Shown here: positions 45,177-55,031 of the stretch, in pieces
How positions within the stretch are numbered: position 1 is the first letter of the stretch
Layout of the letters: each line of letters starts with the position of its first letter
Origin: Paludicola sp. MB14-C6
GTDB taxonomy: Bacteria > Bacillota > Clostridia > Oscillospirales > Ruminococcaceae
NCBI RefSeq assembly: GCF_030908625.1
Contig: NZ_CP133133.1
Location: 1-64,000 of the forward strand
Direction: 5' to 3'
DNA: 64,000 bases
Notes under the pieces: generated by a model
Told to the model about the DNA's origin: nothing
Database searches by the model: none
The model's input: only the letters and a program-made list of their open reading frames with translations
Made by a program: the position numbers and the translations under genes

Positions 45177-47957
45177 ATGGCACAGGATTACAATAATACG
45201 TTGAACCTTCCGCAATCTGAATTTCCTATGCGTGGAAATCTACCAAAAAGGGAACCAGGAATGCTAGCTGAGTTCGAAAAAAATGAACTTTACTACAAAC
45301 TAATGGAGAAAAATGAAGGCAAACCTTTATACGTTCTACATGATGGACCTCCATATGCAAACGGTGATATACATCTAGGACATGTTTTGAATAAAGTTTT
45401 GAAAGACATCGTTGTAAAACATAAAAATATGACTGGATTTAAGGCTCCATATGTTCCTGGTTGGGATACACACGGACTTCCTATCGAGTTAAAAGCATTG
45501 AAAAAAGACGGCGTTGATCCTACATCTATTGATGCTATTTCTTTAAGAAAAATTTGTCAAGAATTTGCTCAATCTTTTGTAGAAAATCAAAAGAATCAGT
45601 TTAAACGTCTTGGCGTAATTGCTGACTATAATAACCCATATTTAACTTTAAAACCTGAATTTGAAGCAAAGCAAGTTGAAATTTTCGGCGCAATGGCAAA
45701 GAAAAACTTCATCTATAAAGGCTTAAAACCGGTTTACTGGTGTAGTGGATGTGGTACAGCACTTGCTGAAGCTGAAATTGAGTATGCTGAAGATAAATGC
45801 AATTCTATCTATGTTAAATTTAACGTAGTTGATGATAAAGGCATATTTGAAAAACTTGGTATCGATAAAAAAGATGTGTACTTTGTAATTTGGACAACAA
45901 CTACTTGGACATTACCGGGTAACGTTGCAATTTGCTTAGGTCCTGATTATGAATATACACTTGTAAAAGTGAATAATGAATATCTTGTAATGGCAAAAGA
46001 CTTAGTTGCATCTACTATGAAAGCTGCAAAAATCGAAGAATTCGAAACGGTTGGCAGCTTCAAAGGTAGCGAATTGGAATACATGAAAACACAACATCCA
46101 TTCTTAGATAGACAATCTCTTGTTATCTATGGTGACCATGTAACACTTGAAAGTGGTACTGGTTGTGTTCATACTGCTCCTGGTCATGGTGTTGAGGACT
46201 TTGAAGTTTGTAAAAACTACAAAGAGCTTCCAATTGTTGTACCAGTTGACTCAAAAGGTAAGCTAACAAGTGAAGCAGGCGAATTTGCAGGTCTTACAAC
46301 TGATGCTGCAAACAAAGCTATTGCTAAGAAATTAGAAGAAACCAATAATCTTTTCGCTTTAGAAAAAATTAATCACCAATATCCACACTGTTGGAGATGT
46401 AAAGATCCAATCTTGTTCAGAGCTACCGAACAATGGTTCTGCTCAATTGATGGATTTAAGGAAGACGCTTTAAAAGAGATTTCAAAAGTTAAATGGATTC
46501 CTGCATGGGGCGAAAAACGTATTGAGAGCATGGTAAAAGACCGTAGCGACTGGTGTATTTCTCGTCAAAGAACATGGGGCGTTCCAATTCCAATTCTTTA
46601 TTGTAAGGATTGTAATAAACCTGTAGTAAATGATGAATCCATTAAAGCTATTTCAGAGTTATTCAGAAAAGAAGGCTCTAATGCTTGGTATATTAAGAAT
46701 CCATCTGAATTCTTACCTGCTAACTTTAAATGTGAATGTGGATGTAATGAGTTTACAAAAGAATCCGACATTATGGATGTTTGGTTTGATAGCGGTGTTT
46801 CTCATGCTGCTGTTTGCGATGAACGTGATTATCTACAATGGCCTGCAGACTTATATCTAGAGGGTGCTGACCAATACAGAGGTTGGTTCCAATCATCATT
46901 ATTAACGTCTGTTGCTTGGAGAGGTGTTGCACCTTATAAAGCAGTATGTACTCATGGTATGGTTGTTGATGGTGAAGGCAAGAAACAATCTAAATCTCTT
47001 GGTAATGGTATTGCTCCTGAAGAAATTATTAAGCAATATGGTGCTGATATTTTAAGATTATGGGTTGCATCTTCAGATTACCATTCTGACATCCGTATTT
47101 CATCTGATATCTTAAAACAATTATCTGAAGCATACAGAAAGATTCGTAATACTGCGAAATATATCTTAGGTAACCTATATGATTTCAAGCCTGATACAGA
47201 TATGGTTGAAATGAGCAAGTTAACTGATTTAGATAAGCTTGCATTATACAAACTAAATGGTTTGGTTGAAAAAGTAAATACAGCTTATGAAAATTTAGAT
47301 TTCCATGTTGTATTCCATGCTATCCACAATTTCTGCGTTGTTGATATGTCAAGCTTCTATCTTGATATTATAAAAGACAGATTATATTGTGATGCTGCTA
47401 ATGGTGATCGCAGACGTTCCGCTCAAACAACAATGTATATTGTTTTAGATGCGTTAACAAGAATGATTGCACCAATCTTAGCGTTTACATCCGAAGAAAT
47501 TTGGAGCTTTATGCCTCATAAAAAAGCGGATGATGCAGGATCTGTATTATTTAATGAAATGTATCGTTCTATTGATGTAAAAGTTGATAATACTTTTGTT
47601 GAAAATTGGGATACTATTTACAACGTAAGAAACGACGTACAAAAAGCACTTGAAATCAAACGTACAGAAAATGTAATCGGTAAATCATTAGAAGCAAAAG
47701 TTACTTTATATTGTGATGGCACACTTGCTGATTTATTGAATTCCATGAGTGAAGATTTAGCTGAAATCTTTATTTGTTCTCAAGTTCATATTGAAAACGG
47801 TAAAGGCAACTTTGCTGGAGATATGGAAGGTTTATCTGTAACAGTTGAAAGTGCAACCGGTGAAAAATGTGAACGTTGTTGGATTTACAGCGATACCGTA
47901 GGCTGTGATAGCGAACATCCAACGCTATGTAAACGTTGCGCAGAAGTTATGAAATAA
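45177..47957 (+). CDS. ileS: isoleucyl-tRNA synthetase
   Basis: A 926-aa class I synthetase. It has the HIGH-type motif HLGH at 66-69, an editing CP1 domain (WTTTTWTLPGN, HTAPGHG), the KMSKS-type KQSKSLGN near 603, and a C-terminal zinc site CERC ... CKRC. It directly follows divIVA with AAGGAG, and no T-box leader is present in the 20-bp gap. Confidence 0.97.
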   Translation: MAQDYNNTLNLPQSEFPMRGNLPKREPGMLAEFEKNELYYKLMEKNEGKPLYVLHDGPPYANGDIHLGHVLNKVLKDIVVKHKNMTGFKAPYVPGWDTHGLPIELKALKKDGVDPTSIDAISLRKICQEFAQSFVENQKNQFKRLGVIADYNNPYLTLKPEFEAKQVEIFGAMAKKNFIYKGLKPVYWCSGCGTALAEAEIEYAEDKCNSIYVKFNVVDDKGIFEKLGIDKKDVYFVIWTTTTWTLPGNVAICLGPDYEYTLVKVNNEYLVMAKDLVASTMKAAKIEEFETVGSFKGSELEYMKTQHPFLDRQSLVIYGDHVTLESGTGCVHTAPGHGVEDFEVCKNYKELPIVVPVDSKGKLTSEAGEFAGLTTDAANKAIAKKLEETNNLFALEKINHQYPHCWRCKDPILFRATEQWFCSIDGFKEDALKEISKVKWIPAWGEKRIESMVKDRSDWCISRQRTWGVPIPILYCKDCNKPVVNDESIKAISELFRKEGSNAWYIKNPSEFLPANFKCECGCNEFTKESDIMDVWFDSGVSHAAVCDERDYLQWPADLYLEGADQYRGWFQSSLLTSVAWRGVAPYKAVCTHGMVVDGEGKKQSKSLGNGIAPEEIIKQYGADILRLWVASSDYHSDIRISSDILKQLSEAYRKIRNTAKYILGNLYDFKPDTDMVEMSKLTDLDKLALYKLNGLVEKVNTAYENLDFHVVFHAIHNFCVVDMSSFYLDIIKDRLYCDAANGDRRRSAQTTMYIVLDALTRMIAPILAFTSEEIWSFMPHKKADDAGSVLFNEMYRSIDVKVDNTFVENWDTIYNVRNDVQKALEIKRTENVIGKSLEAKVTLYCDGTLADLLNSMSEDLAEIFICSQVHIENGKGNFAGDMEGLSVTVESATGEKCERCWIYSDTVGCDSEHPTLCKRCAEVMK

Positions 47958-47962
47958 AAGTT

Positions 47963-48000
47963 TTGACAAAATTGGCGTTTGAAATATAACGTCAATTTTG
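47963..48000 (+). promoter_or_regulatory. hairpin and candidate promoter between ileS and lspA
   Basis: A 13-bp stem (CAAAATTGGCGTT arm, one G-U pair, loop TGAAATAT) lies at 47967-48000, without a T tract. TTGACA (47963-47968), a 16-bp spacer and TATAAC (47985-47990) overlap it, so this could be an internal promoter, a processing hairpin or both. Confidence 0.5.
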
Positions 48001-48067
48001 TTGTCAAGTTAAGGAGCATAATAAAAAGTGGCTTTTAATATGCTCAATGAAAAGGATGGTCATAAAT

Positions 48068-48595
48068 ATGAAATATTTTGCATTATCCTTCTCTTTACTT
48101 ATAATTGGTCTTGATCAACTATTTAAAGAATTAGCAATTATATATCTCTCACCAATTGCTACACATCCAATTATTGAAGATATATTCCATTTAACCTATG
48201 TTGAAAATAAGGGCGCTGCATTTGGTATAATGCAAGGAAAAAAAATCTTTTTAATCGGTGTTACATTTTTAGTTATTATTGCAGCAATTGTGTTTATCTT
48301 AATGAATAAGGTGAAAAGTAATTTCTTTTTATGGTCTTTGGCGTTAATTATTGGTGGCGGAGTTGGAAACTTAATCGATAGAGCTTTTAGAGGATTTGTT
48401 GTAGATTACCTTGATGTTAGATTAATTAACTTCGCTGTGTTTAACTTTGCAGATTGTTGCGTTGTTGTCGGCACAATTTTAGTTATGATTTATCTGATTT
48501 TCTTTGAGGGTAAAAAAGGAAAGACTAGTGTAATAGAAAATAAGATAGTAAAAGCTGATTCTTCAACAGAACTCGGTAGGGATGATAATGAATAA
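48068..48595 (+). CDS. lspA: lipoprotein signal peptidase (signal peptidase II)
   Basis: A 175-aa membrane aspartyl protease with four membrane segments. The two catalytic aspartates lie in GNLIDRAFRGFVVDYLD and FNFADCCVV. It cleaves lipoprotein signal peptides after lipidation by Lgt, which is also encoded in this window. ATG 48068 has AAAGGATGG upstream. The C-terminal tail (about 25 residues) is charged and unusual in length. Overlaps the next gene. Confidence 0.95.
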   Translation: MKYFALSFSLLIIGLDQLFKELAIIYLSPIATHPIIEDIFHLTYVENKGAAFGIMQGKKIFLIGVTFLVIIAAIVFILMNKVKSNFFLWSLALIIGGGVGNLIDRAFRGFVVDYLDVRLINFAVFNFADCCVVVGTILVMIYLIFFEGKKGKTSVIENKIVKADSSTELGRDDNE

Positions 48596-49523
48596 CAACT
48601 ATACATTTGAAACACATGAGAATATGGTTGGTGTTAGGCTTGATGTGTTTTTGGCAAATGAAATGGAGTCACAATCACGCTCCAGTATTCAAAAACTAAT
48701 TGAAGATGGCAATATCTTAGTAAATAATAAAGTAATTGCTAAAAACTATAAACTAAGAAAAAATGATAGCATTTCAGTAAATATTCCCGAATTATCTGAG
48801 CTTGAAGTAACCGCAGAAGATATTCCACTTGATATTGTTTATGAAGACAACGATTTGTTGGTTGTGAATAAACCAAAAGGAATGGTTGTCCATCCAGCAG
48901 CAGGAAATTATAACGGTACAATGGTTAATGCTTTAATGCATCATTGTAAAGACTCACTTTCAGGAATTAACGGTGTAATTCGTCCGGGGATTGTTCATCG
49001 TATTGATAAAAACACCAGTGGACTTTTGATTGTTGCAAAAAACGATAAAGCACATATCGGTTTATCAGAGCAGATAAAAGAGCACAGTTTTTTAAGGGAA
49101 TATGAGGCTGTTGTATATGGAAACGTAAAAAACGATAGTGGAACAATTGATTTGCCTATTGGACGCCATAAATTAGAACGAAAAAAGATGTGTGTCACGC
49201 AAGAAAATTCTCGAAATGCAATTACTCATTATGAAGTAATTGCTCGTTATCAGGATTTTACTCATATTCGATTACGATTAGAAACGGGGCGTACCCATCA
49301 AATTCGTGTACACATGGCATATATCGGTTATCCAATTGCGGGTGACGATGTTTATGGGCCTAAAAAAGTAATCAAAGCGTTGAACGGTCAATGTCTTCAT
49401 GCGAAAACGATTGGATTTATTCATCCAATAACGAAAGAGCAATTATATTTTTCGAGTGAACTTCCGAATTATTTTAAAAGCTTTATTGATAAAATCAAGA
49501 AGGGAAATAACAATGAGGGTTAA
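48588..49523 (+). CDS. rluD: RluD-type 23S rRNA pseudouridine synthase
   Basis: A 311-aa enzyme with an N-terminal S4 domain (VRLDVFLANEMESQSRSSIQ), catalytic motif HRIDKNTSGLL with its aspartate, and RTHQIRVHMAYIGYPIAGD near the end. It is RluA/RluD family; exact target uridines cannot be told from sequence (YlyB-type in Bacillus). ATG 48588 lies 6 nt after AGGG and overlaps the lspA stop (ATGAATAA). Confidence 0.9.
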   Translation: MNNNYTFETHENMVGVRLDVFLANEMESQSRSSIQKLIEDGNILVNNKVIAKNYKLRKNDSISVNIPELSELEVTAEDIPLDIVYEDNDLLVVNKPKGMVVHPAAGNYNGTMVNALMHHCKDSLSGINGVIRPGIVHRIDKNTSGLLIVAKNDKAHIGLSEQIKEHSFLREYEAVVYGNVKNDSGTIDLPIGRHKLERKKMCVTQENSRNAITHYEVIARYQDFTHIRLRLETGRTHQIRVHMAYIGYPIAGDDVYGPKKVIKALNGQCLHAKTIGFIHPITKEQLYFSSELPNYFKSFIDKIKKGNNNEG

Positions 49524-50325
49524 AGATATTACCTTAGTTTCTGATTTAGATGGTACAATTGTTCCTATTTCGGGTATTGTATCAGAAAAAAATAAACAAG
49601 CCATCAAAAAGTTTCAAGAATTAGGTGGAACCTTTGCAGTTGCAACAGGTCGTTCTCCTATTTCTGCTAAAAGCATATTGGAAGCTTTGGATGTTGATGG
49701 CATTATAATAGCTAATAATGGCGCTTTGATTTACGATATCAAAAATAAGAAGAGTTTATGGTGTAAGTATCTAGAGCCAAGTTATAAACAAGTAGTAGCT
49801 TATGCAAAGCATCATTATCCTAATGTCGGTATTGAGCTAATTACTGATGATGGTAGATATTATATTGCTTCAAGTAATGAACGTGTTGCAGAAATTATTA
49901 GAGGAACAAATTTTTCAGTTAATTATGTTGAAGAGAAAGATTATCCTGATTGCTGCTGTAAAGTTTTATTTGTACCGAATGATGATGAATTCAGACCTTT
50001 TGTTGAGGATATGTTAAACCAACGATTTGAAGATATGGAGTTTGTGGAATCCGGTGGAAATTGCTTTGAAATGATGGCAAGTGGCATTTCAAAAGGCTAT
50101 CCATTTGAGCGACTCATTGGATTTTACAACAAAAAGCTATCTGATTCTGCGGCAATTGGCGATTATTATAATGACGTTGAAATGTTAAAAAAAGCTGCAA
50201 TCGGAGCAGCAGTAGAGAATGCAGTTAAGGACGTGAAAAAAGCTGCAAATATTATCGTAAAAAGTTGTGAGGACGATGGTCTTGCTGATTTTATTGACTA
50301 TCTGATAAACAATTCAGAAAAATAA
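49513..50325 (+). CDS. Cof-type HAD-superfamily phosphatase
   Basis: A 270-aa HAD-IIB hydrolase with motif I SDLDGTI (nucleophile Asp), motif II ATGRSP, lysine region MASGISKGYPFERLIG and motif III AIGDYYNDVEML. It probably dephosphorylates small phospho-sugars or cofactors. ATG 49513 has AAGGG 8 nt upstream and overlaps rluD by 11 bp. Confidence 0.9.
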   Translation: MRVKDITLVSDLDGTIVPISGIVSEKNKQAIKKFQELGGTFAVATGRSPISAKSILEALDVDGIIIANNGALIYDIKNKKSLWCKYLEPSYKQVVAYAKHHYPNVGIELITDDGRYYIASSNERVAEIIRGTNFSVNYVEEKDYPDCCCKVLFVPNDDEFRPFVEDMLNQRFEDMEFVESGGNCFEMMASGISKGYPFERLIGFYNKKLSDSAAIGDYYNDVEMLKKAAIGAAVENAVKDVKKAANIIVKSCEDDGLADFIDYLINNSEK

Positions 50326-50347
50326 ATATTTAAATGGAGGATTTGTA

Positions 50348-51193
50348 ATGGATAAAACACGAAAAAAAGAACTTGAAATCTTAGCATTAAAAGCACGCAT
50401 GGGTATCATTGAAGGCGTTTATAATGCAAAATCCGGTCATCCGGGTGGTTCACTTTCTTGTGTAGATACTTTGACATATATTTATTTCAACGAAATAAAC
50501 GTTGACACTAAGAATCCAAAATGGGAAGGCAGAGATCGCTTTGTTCTTTCTAAAGGACATTGTGCACCTGCGTTATATTCAGTATTAGCTTTAAAAGGAT
50601 TTTTCCCTATCGAAGAATTAAAATCACTAAGAAAAGTTGGTGCTATGCTTCAAGGACATCCTGATATGAAAGGAACACCTGGTGTTGATATGAGCACCGG
50701 TTCTTTAGGACAAGGAATATCTGCAGCTTGTGGAATGGCATTATCAGCTAAGTTATCAAATAAAGATTATAAAGTATTTGCAATGTTAGGCGATGGCGAA
50801 ATTCAAGAGGGCCAAGTATGGGAAGCTACAATGATGGCAGCACACTATAAATTGGATAACTTGGTTGCTGTTGTTGATAATAATGGCCTTCAAATCGACG
50901 GACGTATAGATGAAGTTATGTCTCCAAATCCAATTACCGATAAATTTGCTGCTTTTGGATGGCATGTAATTTCAATTGATGCCCATAATTTTGATGAAAT
51001 TGAAGCTGCATTCAACGAAGCAAAAACTGTTACAGGAAAACCTACTGTAATTGTACAAAAGAGCTTTAAGGGCAAGGGCGTTTCTTATATGCATGATAAT
51101 GTTGCATGGCATGGTAATGCGCCAAGTGAAGAGCAATATCATATTGCAATGGCTGAATTAAATGAAGCATTAGAAAAAGTACAAGCTGAATAG
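50348..51193 (+). CDS. transketolase, N-terminal subunit
   Basis: A 281-aa thiamine-diphosphate domain of a split transketolase: KSGHPGGSLSCVDTL near the start, KGHCAPALY, and the TPP motif GDGEIQEGQVWEATMM ending in VVDNN. Together with the next gene it makes the pentose-phosphate-pathway enzyme. GGAGG precedes the ATG. Split transketolases are usual in Clostridia. Confidence 0.93.
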   Translation: MDKTRKKELEILALKARMGIIEGVYNAKSGHPGGSLSCVDTLTYIYFNEINVDTKNPKWEGRDRFVLSKGHCAPALYSVLALKGFFPIEELKSLRKVGAMLQGHPDMKGTPGVDMSTGSLGQGISAACGMALSAKLSNKDYKVFAMLGDGEIQEGQVWEATMMAAHYKLDNLVAVVDNNGLQIDGRIDEVMSPNPITDKFAAFGWHVISIDAHNFDEIEAAFNEAKTVTGKPTVIVQKSFKGKGVSYMHDNVAWHGNAPSEEQYHIAMAELNEALEKVQAE

Positions 51194-51235
51194 ATATCAA
51201 CATTTTGCGTGAAATAGAAATGAAGGAGAATGAAT

Positions 51236-52180
51236 ATGTCCGATAAAAAGATTGCGACTAGAGATAGTTATGGTGCTGCACTGGTTGAACTAGCACAAGA
51301 GGATGAGAATATAGTTGTTCTTGATGCCGATTTAGCTGCTGCTACAAAAACCGGAATGTTTAAAAAAGCATTTCCAGAACGTTTTATAGATTGTGGTATT
51401 GCAGAGGCAAATATGTTAGGAGTGGCAGCTGGTCTTGCTACAACAGGTAAAAAAGTATTTGCAAGTTCATTTGCGATGTTTGCCGCAGGAAGAGCTTTTG
51501 AGATTATCAGAAACTCAATTGGTTACCCACATTTGAAAGTAAATATTTGTGCTACCCATGCAGGTATATCTGTTGGTGAAGATGGCGCAACTCATCAATG
51601 CAACGAAGATATTGCTTTAATGAGAACAATTCCTGGTATGACGATTATTAACCCATCTGATGATGTTGAAACAAAAGCTTGTATGAAAGCATTATTAAGC
51701 TATGATGGCCCAGCATATGTTCGTTTAGGCAGATTAGCAGTTCCTGTAATTAACGATCATGAAGATTATAACTTTGAAATTGGAAAAGGCATTGAGTTAG
51801 TAAGTGGAAACGATATTACAATCGTGGCTACAGGATTAATGGTAGCTGAAGCACTAAAAGCTGCAGAAACTTTAAAACAAGATGGTATAAATGCTCGTGT
51901 GATTAATATTCATACAATTAAACCGTTGGATAAAGAGATTATTTTAAAAGCTGCAAAGGAAACAGGAGTTATTGTGACTGCTGAAGAACACAATATTATT
52001 GGTGGTTTGGGAAGTGCAGTGAGCGAAGTTGTTTGTGAAAACAGCCCAATTCCTGTATTAAAAGTTGGAGTAAACGACGTATTCGGTATGTCTGGACCGG
52101 CTGTAGAGTTGCTTGTGAAATATGGGTTGACGGCAGACAATATTGTTGCAACTTGCAAAAAAGCATTAACAATGAAATAA
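51236..52180 (+). CDS. transketolase, C-terminal subunit
   Basis: A 314-aa subunit with the pyrimidine-binding domain (ATRDSYGAALVELAQ, DCGIAEANMLGVAAGLA with the TPP-contacting Glu) and the C-terminal domain (VTAEEHNIIGGLGSAV). ATG 51236 has AAGGAG 7 nt upstream; the in-frame ATG at 51230 is too near. It lies 42 bp after the partner gene. Confidence 0.93.
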   Translation: MSDKKIATRDSYGAALVELAQEDENIVVLDADLAAATKTGMFKKAFPERFIDCGIAEANMLGVAAGLATTGKKVFASSFAMFAAGRAFEIIRNSIGYPHLKVNICATHAGISVGEDGATHQCNEDIALMRTIPGMTIINPSDDVETKACMKALLSYDGPAYVRLGRLAVPVINDHEDYNFEIGKGIELVSGNDITIVATGLMVAEALKAAETLKQDGINARVINIHTIKPLDKEIILKAAKETGVIVTAEEHNIIGGLGSAVSEVVCENSPIPVLKVGVNDVFGMSGPAVELLVKYGLTADNIVATCKKALTMK

Positions 52181-52186
52181 ACTTTC

Positions 52187-52216
52187 AGAAGCTGTTCATA
52201 AAAATGAACAGCTTCT
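52187..52216 (+). terminator. terminator after the transketolase genes
   Basis: A 12-bp perfect stem (AGAAGCTGTTCA and its complement) with a 6-nt A-rich loop, 6 bp after the stop. The following T content is modest (ATTAATAT). Confidence 0.7.
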
Positions 52217-52287
52217 ATTAATATAGAAATCAAGAGAATTATACTAATTTTACTAAATTGACGAAGGTTATTAGCTGGATTTTTTAG

Positions 52288-52328
52288 TTGCAAATCAGTT
52301 GAAAATATTATATAATGAATCCTATAAT
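52288..52328 (+). promoter_or_regulatory. two overlapping promoters of nfnA-nfnB
   Basis: TTGCAA (52288-52293), 17 bp, TATAAT (52311-52316), and TTGAAA (52299-52304), 18 bp, TATAAT (52323-52328). Both -10 elements are perfect. The nfnA start is about 63-75 bp downstream. Confidence 0.7.
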
Positions 52329-52390
52329 GTAAATTAAATTATATAATTTGCAAGTTTTGATATAAAAAATTTCAAAAACGGAGTGTTATT

Positions 52391-53230
52391 ATGTTTGAAA
52401 TAAAGAATAAACGTATTTTAAATGAGAATGTTGTATTATTAGAAGTTTATGCTCCTTTTATTGCCAAAAAAGCTCAAGCAGGTCAGTTTATTATTTTTCG
52501 TGTAGACGAAAAAGGCGAGCGTGTTCCTTTAACAATTGCAGATTATGATCGTGAGAATGGTACCATTACAATTATTTTTCAAACAATCGGTAAGTCTACA
52601 AAAAGATTAGCTGAGTTAAATGCTGGAGATTATATTTTGGATTTTGTTGGACCATTGGGAAAAGCTTCACATTTTGATGGCGTGAAAAAGGCATGTGTAA
52701 TTGGCGGCGGCGTAGGCTGCGCAATTGCATATCCACAAGCAAAGCAACTTCATGAAATGGGTGTAGAGGTCGATTTGATTGCTGGATTTAGAAACAAGGA
52801 TATTGTAATCTTAGAAGATGAAATGAAAGCTGTATCAAATCGTTTGATTATAACAACCGATGATGGTTCTTATGGAAAAAAAGGTTTCGTTACCAACGCT
52901 CTACAAGAGTTAATTGATGAAGGCAATCGCTATGATATAGTTATAGCAATTGGGCCGGTTCCAATGATGAAATTTTTATGTGATGTAACAAGACCATATA
53001 AGATTCATACAATGGTTTCCTTAAATCCAATTATGATTGATGGTACAGGTATGTGTGGTGGCTGTCGAGTTACAGTTGGCGGTGAAACTAAATTTGCATG
53101 TGTAGATGGACCTGATTTCGATGGCCATCTTGTGGATTTTGATGAGCTGATGCGTAGAAACAGCTTTTATAAAAAAGAAGAAACAAGATCTGCTAATTGT
53201 AGACTGATGGGAGGAACAGAGAATGCCTAA
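52391..53230 (+). CDS. nfnA: NfnA-type FAD/NAD(H)-binding subunit (sulfide/dihydroorotate dehydrogenase-like)
   Basis: A 279-aa ferredoxin-NADP reductase-like protein: FAD site RVPLTIADYD, NAD site GGGVGCAIAYPQAKQL, and a C-terminal 2Fe-2S binding region MCGGCRVTVGGETKFACVDGP. With NfnB it can form the electron-bifurcating NADH-dependent ferredoxin:NADP oxidoreductase of Clostridia. The same genes are often labelled SudB or PyrK-like. Overlaps nfnB by 8 bp. Confidence 0.85.
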   Translation: MFEIKNKRILNENVVLLEVYAPFIAKKAQAGQFIIFRVDEKGERVPLTIADYDRENGTITIIFQTIGKSTKRLAELNAGDYILDFVGPLGKASHFDGVKKACVIGGGVGCAIAYPQAKQLHEMGVEVDLIAGFRNKDIVILEDEMKAVSNRLIITTDDGSYGKKGFVTNALQELIDEGNRYDIVIAIGPVPMMKFLCDVTRPYKIHTMVSLNPIMIDGTGMCGGCRVTVGGETKFACVDGPDFDGHLVDFDELMRRNSFYKKEETRSANCRLMGGTENA

Positions 53231-54608
53231 TATGTCTTTGAATAAATTACCTATGCCTGAGCAAGATCCGAATATTCGTAACAAGAATTTTGAAGAAGTC
53301 TCATTAGGCTATACGGAAGAGATGGCAATTGAAGAGGCAAATCGTTGCTTAAATTGTAAACATAAGCCTTGTGTAAATGGTTGTCCTGTAAATGTTCGTA
53401 TCCCAGAATTTATTGCGGAAGTGCAAAAAGGTAATTTTGCCGAGGCTTACCGAATTATTACTTCTACAAATGCTCTTCCTGCAGTATGTGGACGTGTTTG
53501 TCCGCAAGAATCCCAATGCGAATCAAAATGCGTTAGAGGAATAAAAGGCGAGCCTGTAGCAATCGGCCGTTTGGAACGATTTGTGGCTGATTGGTATATG
53601 AAAAACGGTACAGATAAAATAGAACCTATTGCATCTAATGGCCATAAAGTAGCTGTAGTTGGTGCAGGCCCTGCTGGTCTAACTTGTGCCGGTGACTTAG
53701 CAAGAAAAGGCTATGAAGTTACTATTTTTGAGGCATTTCATGATGCCGGCGGCGTTTTAATCTATGGTATTCCTGAATTTAGACTCCCAAAAGATATCGT
53801 AAAAAGAGAAATTGAAAAGTTGAAACAATTAGGCGTTAAAATAATGACTAACATGGTTATGGGAAAAGTTTTATCAGTAGATGAGCTCTTTGAAATGGGC
53901 TATGAGTCTGTATTTATTGGTTCTGGTGCTGGACTTCCAAGTTTTATGGGAATAGAAGGCGAAGGTTTAGTTGGAGTATATTCTGCAAATGAATTCTTAA
54001 CTCGTATTAACCTAATGAAGGCTTATAAAGAAGACTACGATACACCAATTAAGAAAAGCAGAGCGGTTGCTATTGTTGGCGGCGGTAATGTCGCAATGGA
54101 TGCTGCACGCTGTGCAAAACGTCTTGGAGCAGAACATGTATACATTGTATACAGACGTTCAGAAGAAGAAATGCCAGCAAGATTAGAAGAAATTCATCAT
54201 GCAAAAGAAGAAGGCATTGAATTTATGCTATTAACGAATCCAAACCGTATTATTGGTGATGAAAATGGTCTTGTTTGCGGTATGAAATGCGTAAAGATGG
54301 AACTTGGAGAGCCAGATGCATCAGGAAGACGCAGACCAGTTGAAATAAAAGGCTCTGAATTTATTGTTGATGTAGATAGTGTTATTATTTCAGTTGGAAC
54401 ATCTCCAAACCCACTTATTCGTTCTACCACAGAAGGTTTAGAAGCAAACAAAAGAGGATGCTTGGTTGCTGATGAATCTATGAAAACAACAAAAGAAGGC
54501 GTTTATGCTGGTGGTGACGCCGTTACAGGTGCTGCTACTGTAATTTTAGCAATGGGTGCCGGTAAAACTGCTGCAGAATCTATTGATCATTACATTCAAA
54601 ATCAATAA
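53223..54608 (+). CDS. nfnB: NfnB-type subunit (NADPH-dependent glutamate synthase small-subunit-like)
   Basis: A 461-aa flavoprotein with an N-terminal domain binding two 4Fe-4S clusters (CLNCKHKPCVNGCP and CGRVCPQESQCESKC), FAD motif VVGAGPAGLTCAGDLA and NADPH motif AIVGGGNVAMDAARCA. It is usually annotated gltA. The pairing with an NfnA-like gene and the lack of a GltB large subunit favour NfnAB over glutamate synthase. Confidence 0.88.
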   Translation: MPNMSLNKLPMPEQDPNIRNKNFEEVSLGYTEEMAIEEANRCLNCKHKPCVNGCPVNVRIPEFIAEVQKGNFAEAYRIITSTNALPAVCGRVCPQESQCESKCVRGIKGEPVAIGRLERFVADWYMKNGTDKIEPIASNGHKVAVVGAGPAGLTCAGDLARKGYEVTIFEAFHDAGGVLIYGIPEFRLPKDIVKREIEKLKQLGVKIMTNMVMGKVLSVDELFEMGYESVFIGSGAGLPSFMGIEGEGLVGVYSANEFLTRINLMKAYKEDYDTPIKKSRAVAIVGGGNVAMDAARCAKRLGAEHVYIVYRRSEEEMPARLEEIHHAKEEGIEFMLLTNPNRIIGDENGLVCGMKCVKMELGEPDASGRRRPVEIKGSEFIVDVDSVIISVGTSPNPLIRSTTEGLEANKRGCLVADESMKTTKEGVYAGGDAVTGAATVILAMGAGKTAAESIDHYIQNQ

Positions 54609-54624
54609 TGTTTACAGTTTATTA

Positions 54625-54653
54625 TTGATTTCAATCAGTTATTACGATATAAT
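54625..54653 (+). promoter_or_regulatory. promoter of yajC
   Basis: TTGATT (54625-54630), a 17-bp spacer and TATAAT (54648-54653), about 30 bp before the yajC start. Confidence 0.75.
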
Positions 54654-54683
54654 AGTTCTTATATAATAAATGGAGGTTTAAAT

Positions 54684-54983
54684 ATGGGTGGACAAACTGG
54701 AGCTTTAATGTTACAATTAGGCTCATTCGCTTTAATCATTGCTGTTTTTTACTTTGTTTTAATCAGACCACAACGTAAAAAAGATAAACAAATTCAACAA
54801 ATGCGTAACAATATTCAAGTAGGTGATGAAATTATCACTGTTGGCGGTATTGTTGGTATTGTTGTAAGTATTAAAGAAGATACTGTATTGCTTGAAACTG
54901 GTGGCGACAGAACTAAAGTTAGAATTAAACGTTGGGCAATTCAAACAAATGAAACTGTTCATGATGATGGACCAAGCGTATAA
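54684..54983 (+). CDS. yajC: preprotein translocase accessory subunit YajC
   Basis: A 99-aa single-pass membrane protein: N-terminal hydrophobic segment (about residues 8-26), FVLIRPQRKKDKQIQQMRNNIQ after it, then a small beta domain GDEIITVGGIVGIVVSI. It associates with SecDF. In related genomes yajC, SCIFF and secDF are near each other; secD/secF are not in this window. GGAGG precedes the ATG. Confidence 0.93.
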   Translation: MGGQTGALMLQLGSFALIIAVFYFVLIRPQRKKDKQIQQMRNNIQVGDEIITVGGIVGIVVSIKEDTVLLETGGDRTKVRIKRWAIQTNETVHDDGPSV

Positions 54984-55031
54984 TTTAAAATGCAGTTTTG
55001 CGTTGAATTAAATAGTTAAATAGTATTAAAT

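Noticed and set aside
53223..54608. Glutamate synthase small subunit (GltD)
   Set aside because: No GltB large subunit is nearby, and the gene overlaps an NfnA-like gene, so NfnB is the better reading.
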